Source: Gordonibacter urolithinfaciens
GTDB lineage: Bacteria > Actinomycetota > Coriobacteriia > Coriobacteriales > Eggerthellaceae
DNA: 64,000 bases
Direction of reading: 5' to 3'
NCBI RefSeq assembly: GCF_900199375.1
Contig: NZ_LT900217.1
Location: forward strand, 1,550,001-1,614,000
How positions within the stretch are numbered: the first letter of the stretch is position 1; the number at the start of each line of letters is the position of its first letter. The notes below the pieces were generated by a model, which worked only from the letters and a program-made list of their open reading frames with translations, ran no database searches and was not told where the DNA came from. Shown one piece after another: positions 25,718 through 33,832 of the stretch. A program made the translations under genes and the position numbers.

Positions 25718-25942
25718 GGGCGGAAGCGCAGCGATCCGCCCATGCGGCCGGAGGCCGCATAACGGGCTCGCAGGTTGAGCAGGGCGCTTGCCAGAGCGCC
25801 CTTTCGCGCCGGCAGGCGCGAAAACCACGGGAGAGCCGCCGCCGGCCGCCCGCAGGGCGGCCTTCGCGCCGCAGGCGCGAAAACGGCCGCGCGGTTGGTT
25901 GGCCGGGGCGCAGCGCCCCGGCCATGCGGCCGGAGGCCGCAT
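25718..25942. repeat. Array of four double-hairpin modules
   Basis: Each module is a variable GC stem followed directly by one of two fixed stems with tiny loops: ATGCGGCC-GGA-GGCCGCAT (25742 and 25924) or TTCGCGCC-GCA-GGCGCGAA (25803 and 25863 regions). The variable partners are at 25718-25741, 25781-25802, 25844-25862 and 25901-25923. AACGGxCxCGCAGGTTG-like spacers recur. No convincing gene is encoded. Confidence 0.75.
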
Positions 25943-25961
25943 AACGGCCGCGCAGGTTGGC

Positions 25962-26116
25962 GTAGTAAGTCAGCGAGGGCGGCTGAGGTGCCCGAGGTTC
26001 GTGAGATCGCGAAGGCGACGCGTACTTTGGTACCCGATCTTCTGCGATCGCGCGAAGATCGGGTACCGCAGCCGCCCGCAGCATCGGCTGGTTCCGTTTG
26101 CCGTAGGCAAACGGAA
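25962..26116 (-). repeat. Structured repeat element, copy A (directly after paaK)
   Basis: Read on the minus strand it starts at the paaK stop with the hairpin TTCCGTTTGCC-TAC-GGCAAACGGAA (26092-26116), then a 14-bp stem GGTACCCGATCTTC/GAAGATCGGGTACC (26029-26067), and ends with CCCTCGCTGAC. It aligns over its length with 29413-29573. Confidence 0.7.
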
Positions 26117-27358
26117 CTAGTACCGGCTGTCGAAGATGCGCTTGGTCTTCTTCTCCGAACGGGGCAGCTCGCCCATGGGGACGCCCTTCGCGTCGGGGGT
26201 GCAGCCGCACTTCGCCTTGAAGATAAGCGCCAGCTCCTCCTCGGCGCGGGTCTTCGCCTCGCCGTCGAGCGGGGTCTCGAACAGCACGGTGAGCACGTCC
26301 TTGCCGCTGATGTTCTCGATCATCACCTGGTACTCCGAGCTCGTGCCGTCGGTGGCGGCGATGACCTCCTCCACCTGCGCAGGGAAGATGTTGCAGCCCT
26401 TCACCTTGAACATGTCGTCGGTGCGGCCGGTGAGCGTATCGATGCGCGGGTGGCGATGTCCGAAGCCGCACGTGCAGTCGCCGGGGATGATGCGCGTGAG
26501 GTCGTGCGTGCGGTAGCGGATGAGCGGCGCGCCCTGCTTGCGCAGCGTGGTCAGCACAAGCTCGCCCACCTCGCCGTCAGGCACGGGCAAGCCCGTCGCA
26601 GGGTCGACGATCTCCACGTACACGTAATCGTCCCACACGTGCATGCCATGGTGCGCGTCGCACGAGATGCCGATGCCGGGGCCGTACACCTCGGTCAGAC
26701 CGTAGATGTCGTAGATCTCCACGCCCAGCTCGCCGGCGATGCGGGCGCGCATCTTGTCGCCCCAGCGCTCGGAGCCGATGACGCCCTTGCGCAGGCAGAG
26801 CTTGTCGCGGATGCCGCGCTCGGCGATCTCCTCGGCCAGCAGCAGCGCGTAGGAGCTGGTGGCGCAGAGCACGGTGGACTTCAAGTCCTGCATCATGCGC
26901 AGCTGCTTCTCGGTGTTGCCGGGTCCCATGGGAATGGCCATGGCGCCCAGGTGCTCGGCGCCCAGCTGGAAGCCGATGCCGGCCGTCCACAGGCCGTAGC
27001 CGGGGGTGATCTGGATGCGGTCGGTGTTCGTGATGCCCGCCGTCTCGTAGCAGCGCGCGAACTGGATGGCCCAGTCCGTCACGTCCTGCTGCGTGTAAGG
27101 CACGATGACCGGCGTGCCCGTGGTGCCGGACGACGAGTGGATGCGCACGACCTCCTCATCGGGCACGGCCTGCAGGCCCAGCGGGTACACGCGGCGCAGA
27201 TCGTCCTTCTCGGAGAACGGCAGCTTCTCGAAATCTTCCTGGGATTGCACGTCGGCGAGGTCGATGCCCTCGAACTTCATGGCATAGAACGGCGAACGTG
27301 CTTTCAGAGTCTTGAACTGCTCCTTGACGAGCGCGAACTGGTCGGTGGTCAGCTGCAT
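26117..27358 (-). CDS. paaK: Phenylacetate-CoA ligase (aryl-acid CoA ligase)
   Basis: 413 residues, the usual PaaK length. The AMP-binding motif HSSSGTTGTPV (about 73-83), YGLTEVYGPGI, YRTHDLTRII and TGRTDDMFKVKGCNIFP are all present. It activates phenylacetate or indoleacetate to the CoA thioester; run in reverse, an aryl-acetyl-CoA could give ATP. The IorAB genes nearby make aryl-acetyl-CoA from aromatic 2-oxo acids, which supports a role in aromatic amino-acid catabolism. The stop codon abuts a structured repeat. Confidence 0.93.
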   Translation of the reverse strand: MQLTTDQFALVKEQFKTLKARSPFYAMKFEGIDLADVQSQEDFEKLPFSEKDDLRRVYPLGLQAVPDEEVVRIHSSSGTTGTPVIVPYTQQDVTDWAIQFARCYETAGITNTDRIQITPGYGLWTAGIGFQLGAEHLGAMAIPMGPGNTEKQLRMMQDLKSTVLCATSSYALLLAEEIAERGIRDKLCLRKGVIGSERWGDKMRARIAGELGVEIYDIYGLTEVYGPGIGISCDAHHGMHVWDDYVYVEIVDPATGLPVPDGEVGELVLTTLRKQGAPLIRYRTHDLTRIIPGDCTCGFGHRHPRIDTLTGRTDDMFKVKGCNIFPAQVEEVIAATDGTSSEYQVMIENISGKDVLTVLFETPLDGEAKTRAEEELALIFKAKCGCTPDAKGVPMGELPRSEKKTKRIFDSRY

Positions 27359-27403
27359 GGGAGATCCTCGTTTCGTTGGATGGCTGGCGGGGTTGCAGGG
27401 GTC

Positions 27404-27435
27404 GCTTCAAGCTCGCCCACGGCGAGTCTTGAAGC
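27404..27435. repeat. Tight hairpin upstream of paaK
   Basis: GCTTCAAG+CTCGCC, loop CAC, GGCGAG+T+CTTGAAGC: a 14-bp stem with a 3-nt loop in the paaK leader. It could be an attenuator, or a member of the tight-hairpin family. Confidence 0.6.
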
Positions 27436-27660
27436 TAGAGCCATCGACCAGCCGAAACCACGGCTGGGAGGAAGACGATGTCGTTCGCGATTACCATGCT
27501 TGGTATTCTAGGCGAACGGCCGCGGAAAGCAAAGCCGTTTTTTCGCACGAGGACGAGGCGTACCGCGCAGCGGCTTGCAAGCACCAGGCGAGGCGCATGG
27601 AGCGCAGCGCCTCCACAGCGCCTCCGCGCTTCGCCCCAGAGCAATCACCGCTACTCTGCC

Positions 27661-28644
27661 CTACCAGCTGAAGCGCCCCTTGCCGTTGCGCTTGCTGGCG
27701 TAGAGCGCCTTGTCGGCGGCGTGGTACAGGTCGTGGAACGACTGGCCGCGCGCGACGGACGCCAGGCCGATGGAGCAGCCCAGCTTCACGCGCCCGTCCG
27801 ACCGCTCCGTCCAGCGCTCGATGAGCGTGCGCGCCTTCGCCTCGGCCTGCGCGGCCGTGAGCGGGCACTCGGTGAACGCGGCGAACTCGTCACCGCCCAT
27901 GCGCCCCACGTACGCATCCCGTGCGAACACGTCGGAGAGCACGTCGGCGAACTCCACGATGACGCGATCTCCCTCGGGGTGCCCGAGCGTGTCGTTCACC
28001 AACTTGAAGTCGTCCAGGTCGATCATGAAGAACGTGCTGTCCGCGCTGCCGCGCGCCAGGGCCTCGCTCACGTAACCTTCGAAGGCAACGTGGTTGAACA
28101 GGCCGGTCATTGAATCCATCTCTGCGCGGCGCTCGAGCGTCTTGGAGTACGCGAGCGCGGCGTTCGCCTGCTCCGTCACGGTCTTGGGGTAGTACTCGTC
28201 GCGGCGCTGATCGACGTTGGGCGTCGAATGGTGCAGGTGGGCAAGGAGCCAACGGTCGCCCTCGCGGCGGAACACCATGCTGAAGCGCGTGTCCATCTCC
28301 ACAAGCAGCGGCTTGGGCTTGCTGGGTTTCTCGCGCACCCACAGCGTGCCGAACACGATGCAGCAACGCTCGTCGAGCGGACGGGCCTCGTAGTAGTCGT
28401 CGAGTATCTCGAAGGTTATGTCCTGGGCCTCTTCCTGGTCGCGCTCGAGGCCGGCCATGAACGCCGGAAGGCTGGGGTACATCTCGTGCTTGCCCGTGCC
28501 GATGAGCGAGAAATCGCTTTGGAAGAGCGAGTCGAAGATGAAATGGACGCCCTCTTCGGTGGGCTCCAAGAGGTAGGCGTGCCAGAGTGCCTTGGTCAGC
28601 TCGACGGCCTCGTCAAGCCATGCACGCCCCATCGTCTCATCCAT
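27661..28644 (-). CDS. Diguanylate cyclase with SnoaL/NTF2-like N-terminal domain
   Basis: 327 residues. Residues about 1-150 form an NTF2/SnoaL-like fold (LTKALWHAYLLEPTEEGVHFIFD; WLLAHLHHST) that usually binds a small ligand. Residues about 160-327 are a GGDEF domain with intact RMGGDEF and KLGCSIGLAS, so c-di-GMP synthesis is expected. There is no membrane segment. The start has GAGGG 5-6 nt upstream. The ligand is unknown. Confidence 0.9.
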   Translation of the reverse strand: MDETMGRAWLDEAVELTKALWHAYLLEPTEEGVHFIFDSLFQSDFSLIGTGKHEMYPSLPAFMAGLERDQEEAQDITFEILDDYYEARPLDERCCIVFGTLWVREKPSKPKPLLVEMDTRFSMVFRREGDRWLLAHLHHSTPNVDQRRDEYYPKTVTEQANAALAYSKTLERRAEMDSMTGLFNHVAFEGYVSEALARGSADSTFFMIDLDDFKLVNDTLGHPEGDRVIVEFADVLSDVFARDAYVGRMGGDEFAAFTECPLTAAQAEAKARTLIERWTERSDGRVKLGCSIGLASVARGQSFHDLYHAADKALYASKRNGKGRFSW

Positions 28645-28781
28645 GTCGTCCCTCGTTCCGGTTCGGATTCGGCATGCCGCTCCTGCTTCACCGTTCAGTA
28701 TAACAGGGTATACGCTACCCCCCTGCTCATTTGCATGGGAGGTGGCCGGAAAGTCGCAAGACGAAGGCGCGGCCGAAGGAC

Positions 28782-29375
28782 CTACGCGCCCGCCACCGCG
28801 TCGATGGCGGCCAGGTTGAGGTCGACGAAGCGCGGCTTCACGCAGGCGGCAATGGCGCGGCGCAGGTCGTCCAGATCGAGCGGCAGGCAGCCCGTCTTCA
28901 GCGCGCTGGCCAGGAGCAGCGTGTTCAGCACCTTGCGGCTTCCCGCCTTCGCGCACAGCGCCGCGTCGTCCACGGCCACGAACATGGCGGCACCGGCCAG
29001 CTGCTCCTGCAGGCGCGCGACCACGGCAGCCGCGCGGTACGGGGTCTTCGACAGCGCCGCCGTGACGGGCTGGAGCGCCGTCGTGGCCGTGACCAGCGTG
29101 CCGCCAGGCGCCAGGAACGGCACCACGCGCGCGGCCTCCGCCGGCTCGAAGGCCACCACGAGGTCGGCCGTGCCGCGTGCCAGCAGCGGCGCCAGCACCT
29201 CTTCCCCGCCATCGCCCATGCGCACGTGCGACACCACGTTGCCGCCGCGCTGCGCCATGCCGATGGTCTCGGCCGTGCGCACCTGCCAGCCCTTCTCCTG
29301 CGCGGCCTGGGCCAGCACCTTCGCAGCCAGCACCGTGCCCTGGCCGCCCACGCCCGCCAACAGCACGTTACGCAT
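28782..29375 (-). CDS. iorB: Indolepyruvate:ferredoxin oxidoreductase, beta subunit
   Basis: 197 residues with a gamma-type 2-oxoacid oxidoreductase domain: GVGGQGTVLAAKVLAQAA near 8-25 and IGMAQRGGNVVSHVRMG near 38-54. It partners IorA in oxidative decarboxylation of aromatic 2-oxo acids to aryl-acetyl-CoA with ferredoxin reduction. The ATG, with GGAGG upstream, overlaps the iorA stop by 8 nt, giving translational coupling. Confidence 0.93.
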   Translation of the reverse strand: MRNVLLAGVGGQGTVLAAKVLAQAAQEKGWQVRTAETIGMAQRGGNVVSHVRMGDGGEEVLAPLLARGTADLVVAFEPAEAARVVPFLAPGGTLVTATTALQPVTAALSKTPYRAAAVVARLQEQLAGAAMFVAVDDAALCAKAGSRKVLNTLLLASALKTGCLPLDLDDLRRAIAACVKPRFVDLNLAAIDAVAGA

Positions 29376-31464
29376 GGGTGCCTCCTTCTGCCGCCGATTC
29401 GTCCGAAGCTCCAGGTCCGCCAACGTCAGCGAGGGTTTCCGCAGTGCCCGAGATCGACGGGCTGGCGGAGGCGTGGCGTACCTCGGTACGCGAGCCTTCG
29501 TCAGCGCGGCGAGGTCGGGCACTGCGGGAAGCCGCAGAGTCGACCGCATCCGTCGGCTGGCAAGCCGACGGAACACGAAGCGCGTCGAAGGGGCACACCT
29601 GCACGCATAGGCCGCAGCCGTTGCACAGGCTCGCGTCCACGAACGCCTGGCCGCGCTCGCCGCTCTTCGGGCCGCGCGCGTCGCCGTCGAAGCCGATGCC
29701 GGGGCAGCCTATCTCGGTGATGCACTTCTTGCAGCCGGTGCATGCATCCGCGTCCACCGCCGCGGGCGCGCCCGGCCTCGCCAGCTGCACGCACGGCGAT
29801 TCGAACAGGATGGCGCTGGGGCCCTCGAACGCCAGCGCCTCGGTTGCGGCGGCAACGGAGGCGTCCAGGTCGAGCGGATCGGCATGCACGATGCACTCGA
29901 AGCCCACGGCCTGGAGCACGCGCTCGATGGAGACGGGCGCGCGCCTCGGCCCCATGAGCGTGACGCCCGTGCCGGGGTGCGGCTGCGAGCCGGTCATGGC
30001 GGTGGTGGCGTTGTCCAACACGCACACGGTCACATCGTGGCCGTTGTAGACGGCGTTTACGATGCCCGGCAGGCCGCTGGCGAAGAACGTGGAATCGCCC
30101 ACGAACGCCACGTGCTTCTTGCCCGGCTCGACCACGGCGAAGCCCTGCGCCATGGTGATGCCCGCCCCCATGCACAGGCACGTGTCCACGGCGTCGAGCG
30201 GCTTGGCGTTGCCCAGCGTGTAGCAGCCGATGTCGCCGCACAGCACGGCCGGGGCCTTCCCCAGCGCGCGCTTCACGGCGTAGAAGCTGCCGCGATGCGG
30301 GCAGCCGGCGCACAGCACCGGCGGGCGCACGGGCAACGGCTCGTCGCAAGCCGCCGCTGCCGAGGCGTCGGGGACGGCGCCCGACACGCCGAGGAAGCTC
30401 GCGATGCGCGCGGCGATGTCGTCCACGTCGTTCTCGCCGCGGTCGCGCGCGTCTCCGGTCAAGCGGCCGCGCACCTCGAGCGCCGCGTGCGTGCGCCCGG
30501 CGAAGCGAAGCAGCTCGTCCTCAAGCACATGGTCGAGCTCCTCCAAAACGAGCACCTGGTCGAGGCCTTCCGCGAACCGCGCCGCGGTCTCCTCCGGGAA
30601 CGGGTACGGCGTGCCCACCTGCCAGAAGCGGAAGGCCGGCAGCTCGACGCCGCGCTCCTCCAGCATGCGCAGCGCCTCGCGCGCATAGGCCGCCGACACC
30701 CCGCCCGCCACGATTCCGAGGCGCGGCGCGCCTGTTTCACGTGAAGCATTCGTTTGCGTTATCGGGTTGAACGCTGCCAGCGCGGGCTCGGCGTGGAAGT
30801 CGTGCGCGATGGCGCGCAGCCGCTCGTTGATCTCGCCGTGCGCCTCGTAGGCGCGGCGCGGGAAGATGATCCACTTGGGATCGCGCTCGAAGCCCTCGGG
30901 CGGCACGGGGCGCGCGTCGGTGGCATCGGCCACGTCGAAGAACGTGGACGCGTGGTTGATGCGCGTGGTGGGCCGCACGATGACGGGCGTGCGGTAGCGC
31001 TCGGACAGGTCGAAGGCGGCGTGCATCATGGCGAAGCCCTCGTCGGGCGTGGACGGATCCAGCACGGGTATCTTCGCGAAGGCAGCGAAGCGGCGCGTGT
31101 CCTGCTCGGTCTGCGACGAGATGGGGCCCGGGTCGTCGGCCACGAACAGAACGAGACCGCCCTTCACTCCCACGTAGTTCAGGCTCATGAGCGGATCGGA
31201 CGCCACGTTGAGCCCCACCTGCTTGCAGGTGAACAGGCAGCGCGCGCCGGCGCAGGAGGCGCCGGCCAGCAGCTCAAGCGCCGACTTCTCGTTGGTGGAC
31301 CACTCCACATGCACGCCGTGCGCGGCGCCCGACGCGTGGAGCTTCGCCACCGTCTCGATAAGCTCGGAAGAAGGCGTGCCGGGGTACCCTGCCACCACGC
31401 GCACGCCCGCCTCGAGCGCCGCGTGCGCGAACGCCTCGTTTCCCATCAGAAGTTTCTTCGTCAT
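29368..31464 (-). CDS. iorA: Indolepyruvate:ferredoxin oxidoreductase, alpha subunit
   Basis: 698 residues. The N-terminal pyrimidine-binding domain (GNEAFAHAALEAGVRVVAGYPGTPSSE) is followed by a TPP domain (CPHRGSFY; GDIGCYTLG; GDSTFFASG) and a C-terminal two-cluster ferredoxin (CTGCKKCITEIGCPG; CNGCGLCVQVCPFDAL). After the ferredoxin there is an extra tail of about 68 residues, encoded by a structured repeat (29413-29573), which family members lack. A near-perfect parS lies inside the gene and encodes NASRET. Start 31464 is chosen from family alignment; the ribosome-binding site is weak. Confidence 0.94.
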   Translation of the reverse strand: MTKKLLMGNEAFAHAALEAGVRVVAGYPGTPSSELIETVAKLHASGAAHGVHVEWSTNEKSALELLAGASCAGARCLFTCKQVGLNVASDPLMSLNYVGVKGGLVLFVADDPGPISSQTEQDTRRFAAFAKIPVLDPSTPDEGFAMMHAAFDLSERYRTPVIVRPTTRINHASTFFDVADATDARPVPPEGFERDPKWIIFPRRAYEAHGEINERLRAIAHDFHAEPALAAFNPITQTNASRETGAPRLGIVAGGVSAAYAREALRMLEERGVELPAFRFWQVGTPYPFPEETAARFAEGLDQVLVLEELDHVLEDELLRFAGRTHAALEVRGRLTGDARDRGENDVDDIAARIASFLGVSGAVPDASAAAACDEPLPVRPPVLCAGCPHRGSFYAVKRALGKAPAVLCGDIGCYTLGNAKPLDAVDTCLCMGAGITMAQGFAVVEPGKKHVAFVGDSTFFASGLPGIVNAVYNGHDVTVCVLDNATTAMTGSQPHPGTGVTLMGPRRAPVSIERVLQAVGFECIVHADPLDLDASVAAATEALAFEGPSAILFESPCVQLARPGAPAAVDADACTGCKKCITEIGCPGIGFDGDARGPKSGERGQAFVDASLCNGCGLCVQVCPFDALRVPSACQPTDAVDSAASRSARPRRADEGSRTEVRHASASPSISGTAETLADVGGPGASDESAAEGGTHA
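29413..29573 (-). repeat. Structured repeat element, copy B (inside the 3' end of iorA)
   Basis: Same design as 25962-26116: a leading hairpin TCCGTCGGCT/AGCCGACGGA (29549-29572 region), a middle with a GTACC palindrome, a long arm pair GCAGTGCCCGA/TCGGGCACTGC, and an ending CCCTCGCTGACG. The leading stem bases differ from copy A but change together, so pairing is kept. Confidence 0.7.
30733..30748. other. parS site, one mismatch, inside iorA
   Basis: TGTTTCACGTGAAGCA within the iorA coding sequence, at a poorly constrained linker of the protein. Confidence 0.75.
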
Positions 31465-31545
31465 ATGCGTCTCGCCTGCTTCGGTACTCGTTGGCCGTTG
31501 CCAGGACAGCAACGGAGAGGATGCGCCGCCGACTATCCGTACAAA

Positions 31546-31561
31546 TGTTTCACGTGAAACA
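31546..31561. other. parS site, perfect, upstream of iorA
   Basis: An exact TGTTTCACGTGAAACA (20-bp palindrome with flanks), 82 bp upstream of the iorA start. Confidence 0.9.
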
Positions 31562-31656
31562 TTCGGCATCTCACGCCCGGACTCTCGTGAATCCCATGAT
31601 AGCAAAACCGGCAGCCTCCATGCGCGCGCGTCCGGGCGAGGCGCGGTCGGCGCAGC

Positions 31657-32127
31657 CTACGCCTCGGCCATACCTTGCTTGAAGTCGATGATCTTCTGGC
31701 GGGCGGTATCGCAGCCGGTGCCGAGGATCTGCACGGCCAGGATGGCCGCATTCTTCGCGCCGTTTATAGCCACGCAGGCCACCGGCACACCGGAGGGCAT
31801 CTGCACCATCGACAGCAGCGAGTCGAGGCCGCCCAGATCGCTCGTCTTCATGGGCACGGCAATAACCGGGTTCGGGGTGTACGCCGCCACGACGCCGCCC
31901 AAGTGCGCGGCCTTGCCCGCGGCCGCCACGATTACGCGGATGCCGCGCTCGTGCGCCGTCGAGGCCCACTCGTGCACCTCGGCCGGCTTGCGGTGCGCGC
32001 TGGCCACCTTCACCTCGTAGGTGATGCCGAACTCGTCGAGCTGCTTCATGCACGGCTCCATGGCAGGCATGTCGCTCTCGGATCCCATGATGATGCCGAC
32101 GACCGGATTGTTGTTCTCGCAGGGCAT
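31657..32127 (-). CDS. purE: N5-carboxyaminoimidazole ribonucleotide mutase (PurE)
   Basis: 156 residues, the class I PurE length. GSESDMPAM near 13-21, SAHRKP, and AAAGKAAHLGGVVAAYT with P-V-I-A-V-P are the active-site loops. It acts in de novo purine synthesis with PurD and PurA encoded 20 kb away. GGAGG lies 4-5 nt before the chosen ATG. Confidence 0.95.
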   Translation of the reverse strand: MPCENNNPVVGIIMGSESDMPAMEPCMKQLDEFGITYEVKVASAHRKPAEVHEWASTAHERGIRVIVAAAGKAAHLGGVVAAYTPNPVIAVPMKTSDLGGLDSLLSMVQMPSGVPVACVAINGAKNAAILAVQILGTGCDTARQKIIDFKQGMAEA

Positions 32128-32284
32128 GTGGCCTCCTTCGTTCAGCGTCACCTGACGCGGCGGCGCTCATATTGTTCGATCCTGTTATTGTAGGGGTTTC
32201 GGAAAGCCCGCGCCCGCTCATGCGCTGCTTTTCCATCGACCGGCCGCGTCCTGCACGCAGACCGCGGAAGGCAGGCGCGGCGCC

Positions 32285-33034
32285 CTACCCGACGATCCGC
32301 CTGACGACGGCCTCCACTTCGGCCGCCTCGGGAAGCGATGCATCGGGATCGGCCGTGGCGCGGGCCAACGCGAACTTCGCCGCCTCAAGCGCCTCGGCCA
32401 CCACAAGACCCGCCTCCTCGGAAGGCGCCAGCTCGTCCGGGCAGGTGCGCCTCTCGGGATGCTGTTCCAGGTAGGTGGTCAAAATGCCGCGGAACTCGGA
32501 CACGAAGCCGAACGTGCCGTCTAGGAACAGCTTCATAAGCGCCGGCGTCTGGGCCACCAGCCGCGCCCGCATGGCGGCGATCTCGCTCGTCCAGTCCAGA
32601 TCGCGCACCACCTTGAGGAACAGCGCGAGGGTGGCGTGGTACGGCGTGCCCTCTATGCGGTCGTAGGCAGCATGGACGGCTTCGGCATCGAGGTCGACGA
32701 GCCCCAGCCCCACGATGGCGGCGTCCTTCGTGGGGAAGTAGTTGAAGAACGTGCCTTGCGAGACCACGGCTCGCTCGCTGATCATGGCCACGGTCACGTT
32801 GTCGTAGCCCAGCTCGTCCACCAGCGAGATAGCCGCGCGCTCGATAGCCGCGCGCGTCTCGCGGCGTTTGCGCTCGCGCAAGCCCTCGGCGTCCGCCCCA
32901 ACCGCAACGGCGTCCGCAACCGTCGGGCTACCCTCCGGCTCGGCGGGTGATCCAACGGCATCTGGGCTCCCTTCGCCCGGCGCCTTCCGCTTCTCGCCCC
33001 TCGGCGCTCTCTTCCGCTCGCACGGCCTCTCCAT
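32285..33034 (-). CDS. TetR family transcriptional regulator
   Basis: 249 residues. A disordered, proline- and acid-rich N-terminal extension (about 1-50) precedes the TetR helix-turn-helix (RERKRRETRAAIERAAISLVDELGYDNVTVAMISERAVVSQGTFFNYFPTKDA, split across about 52-103). The C-terminal ligand domain is not assignable. GGAGGA precedes the ATG and a TATAAT (33078-33083, minus) lies upstream. A 17-bp palindrome at 33121 between it and tatA is the likely operator. Confidence 0.9.
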   Translation of the reverse strand: MERPCERKRAPRGEKRKAPGEGSPDAVGSPAEPEGSPTVADAVAVGADAEGLRERKRRETRAAIERAAISLVDELGYDNVTVAMISERAVVSQGTFFNYFPTKDAAIVGLGLVDLDAEAVHAAYDRIEGTPYHATLALFLKVVRDLDWTSEIAAMRARLVAQTPALMKLFLDGTFGFVSEFRGILTTYLEQHPERRTCPDELAPSEEAGLVVAEALEAAKFALARATADPDASLPEAAEVEAVVRRIVG

Positions 33035-33120
33035 GCCTGCTCCTCCCCCCTACCGTCCTGCTCGTTAAACTTCTTGCATTATACGGAAGTTTCGCGAGTC
33101 ATTTCTTTATTTGCCACAAT

Positions 33121-33137
33121 TTTATAGTCGCTATAAA
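33121..33137. promoter_or_regulatory. Operator-like palindrome between tetR and tatA
   Basis: TTTATAG-TCG-CTATAAA, perfect arms. It overlaps a possible rightward -10 (TAAAGT at 33134-33139, 17 bp after TTGCCA at 33111-33116), so TetR-type binding could control tatA. Confidence 0.5.
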
Positions 33138-33195
33138 GTTAGGGCTGCTATACTACCTAAGGCAATGGAAAACCGGACCGCGAAAGGGGCGGACA

Positions 33196-33354
33196 ATGAA
33201 AATATTCGGCATGGGACTGCCCGAGCTGATCCTGATCCTCGCGGTCGTGCTCGTCATCTTCGGCCCCAAGAACCTGCCCAAGCTGGGCGGCATGCTGGGC
33301 CGCACCGTCAAGAAGATCCGCGGCCGGGTGGAAGACGATACCCAGACGGCATAA
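33196..33354 (+). CDS. tatA: Sec-independent protein translocase TatA
   Basis: 52 residues. One membrane helix (GLPELILILAVVLVIFGP) is followed by the FGPKNLPKLGGMLG amphipathic helix and a short basic tail, standard for TatA/E but near the lower length limit. AGGGGCGG precedes the ATG. TatB and TatC are not in the window. It would serve export of the twin-arginine molybdoenzyme encoded at 3-6 kb, among other substrates. Confidence 0.93.
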   Translation: MKIFGMGLPELILILAVVLVIFGPKNLPKLGGMLGRTVKKIRGRVEDDTQTA

Positions 33355-33476
33355 CCTCCCGCCTGGGCGGCGCAGCAAGGGCAAGAAGCCGGCCCGTCTC
33401 CCTAACCTGTTCGCAGCCGCTCACCCCGACATACCCCGCACACATCTACTTTCTAGCGGTCCCTACCAACTTGATT

Positions 33477-33617
33477 GCGATTGAGGTTAAGGTACGCGTT
33501 TCGGCCTATAACCCCTCGATGGGGCACCGCAGTCGCCTGGAACGACCTGCATACAAGCGGCCCTTGGAGAAGCGATTGGAATTAGGGCTAGGGTTACACG
33601 TTTTGTCCTATAACCCT
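33477..33617. ncRNA. Tandem pair of similar stem-loops, possible structured RNA
   Basis: Two imperfect copies (33477-33516 and 33572-33617) share GCGATTG, a loop of the form TACRCGTTTYGKCCTA and a TAACCC end. The G-rich left arms can pair with CCTATAACCC in both, although the bases differ. Convergently placed between tatA and tRNA-Phe; the strand is not clear. Confidence 0.4.
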
Positions 33618-33651
33618 ATAAGCCTTAGAGAGCGTGCCCTGCTCGGCACAC

Positions 33652-33684
33652 AAAAAGCGCCCCGAATCGCAGGATTCGGGGCGC
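33652..33684 (-). terminator. Terminator of tRNA-Phe
   Basis: The 12-bp stem GCGCCCCGAATC/GATTCGGGGCGC with a 4-nt loop is followed on the minus strand by five T residues. Confidence 0.85.
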
Positions 33685-33695
33685 TGTCGTTGCAG

Positions 33696-33771
33696 TGGTG
33701 GTCGGAGGGGGACTTGAACCCTCGGCACGCGGATTTTCAGTCCGCTGCTCTACCAACTGAGCTACCCGACC
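33696..33771 (-). tRNA. tRNA-Phe (anticodon GAA)
   Basis: Acceptor GGTCGGG/TCCGACC, D-stem GCTC/GAGC, anticodon arm GCGGA-CTGAAAA-TCCGC and an encoded CCA. The T-stem GAGGG/CCCCC has one A-C mismatch. Confidence 0.95.
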
Positions 33772-33803
33772 ACAGGTACGCGTCCGTGAGGACGTGGAAC
33801 GAT

Positions 33804-33832
33804 ATTGTACCGGTCGCGCGTGTCCGGGTCAA
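33804..33832 (-). promoter_or_regulatory. Promoter of tRNA-Phe
   Basis: On the minus strand TTGACC (33832-33827), a 17-bp spacer and TACAAT (33809-33804) lie 33 bp before the tRNA. Confidence 0.8.

Noticed and set aside
25718-26116. CRISPR array
   Set aside because: The palindromes are clustered, but spacing and spacer lengths are irregular, no constant repeat-spacer unit exists and no cas genes are near.
27435-27644. 69-codon minus-strand frame between paaK and the GGDEF gene
   Set aside because: No ribosome-binding site, Arg/Ala/Val-biased composition and overlap with the paaK leader hairpin.
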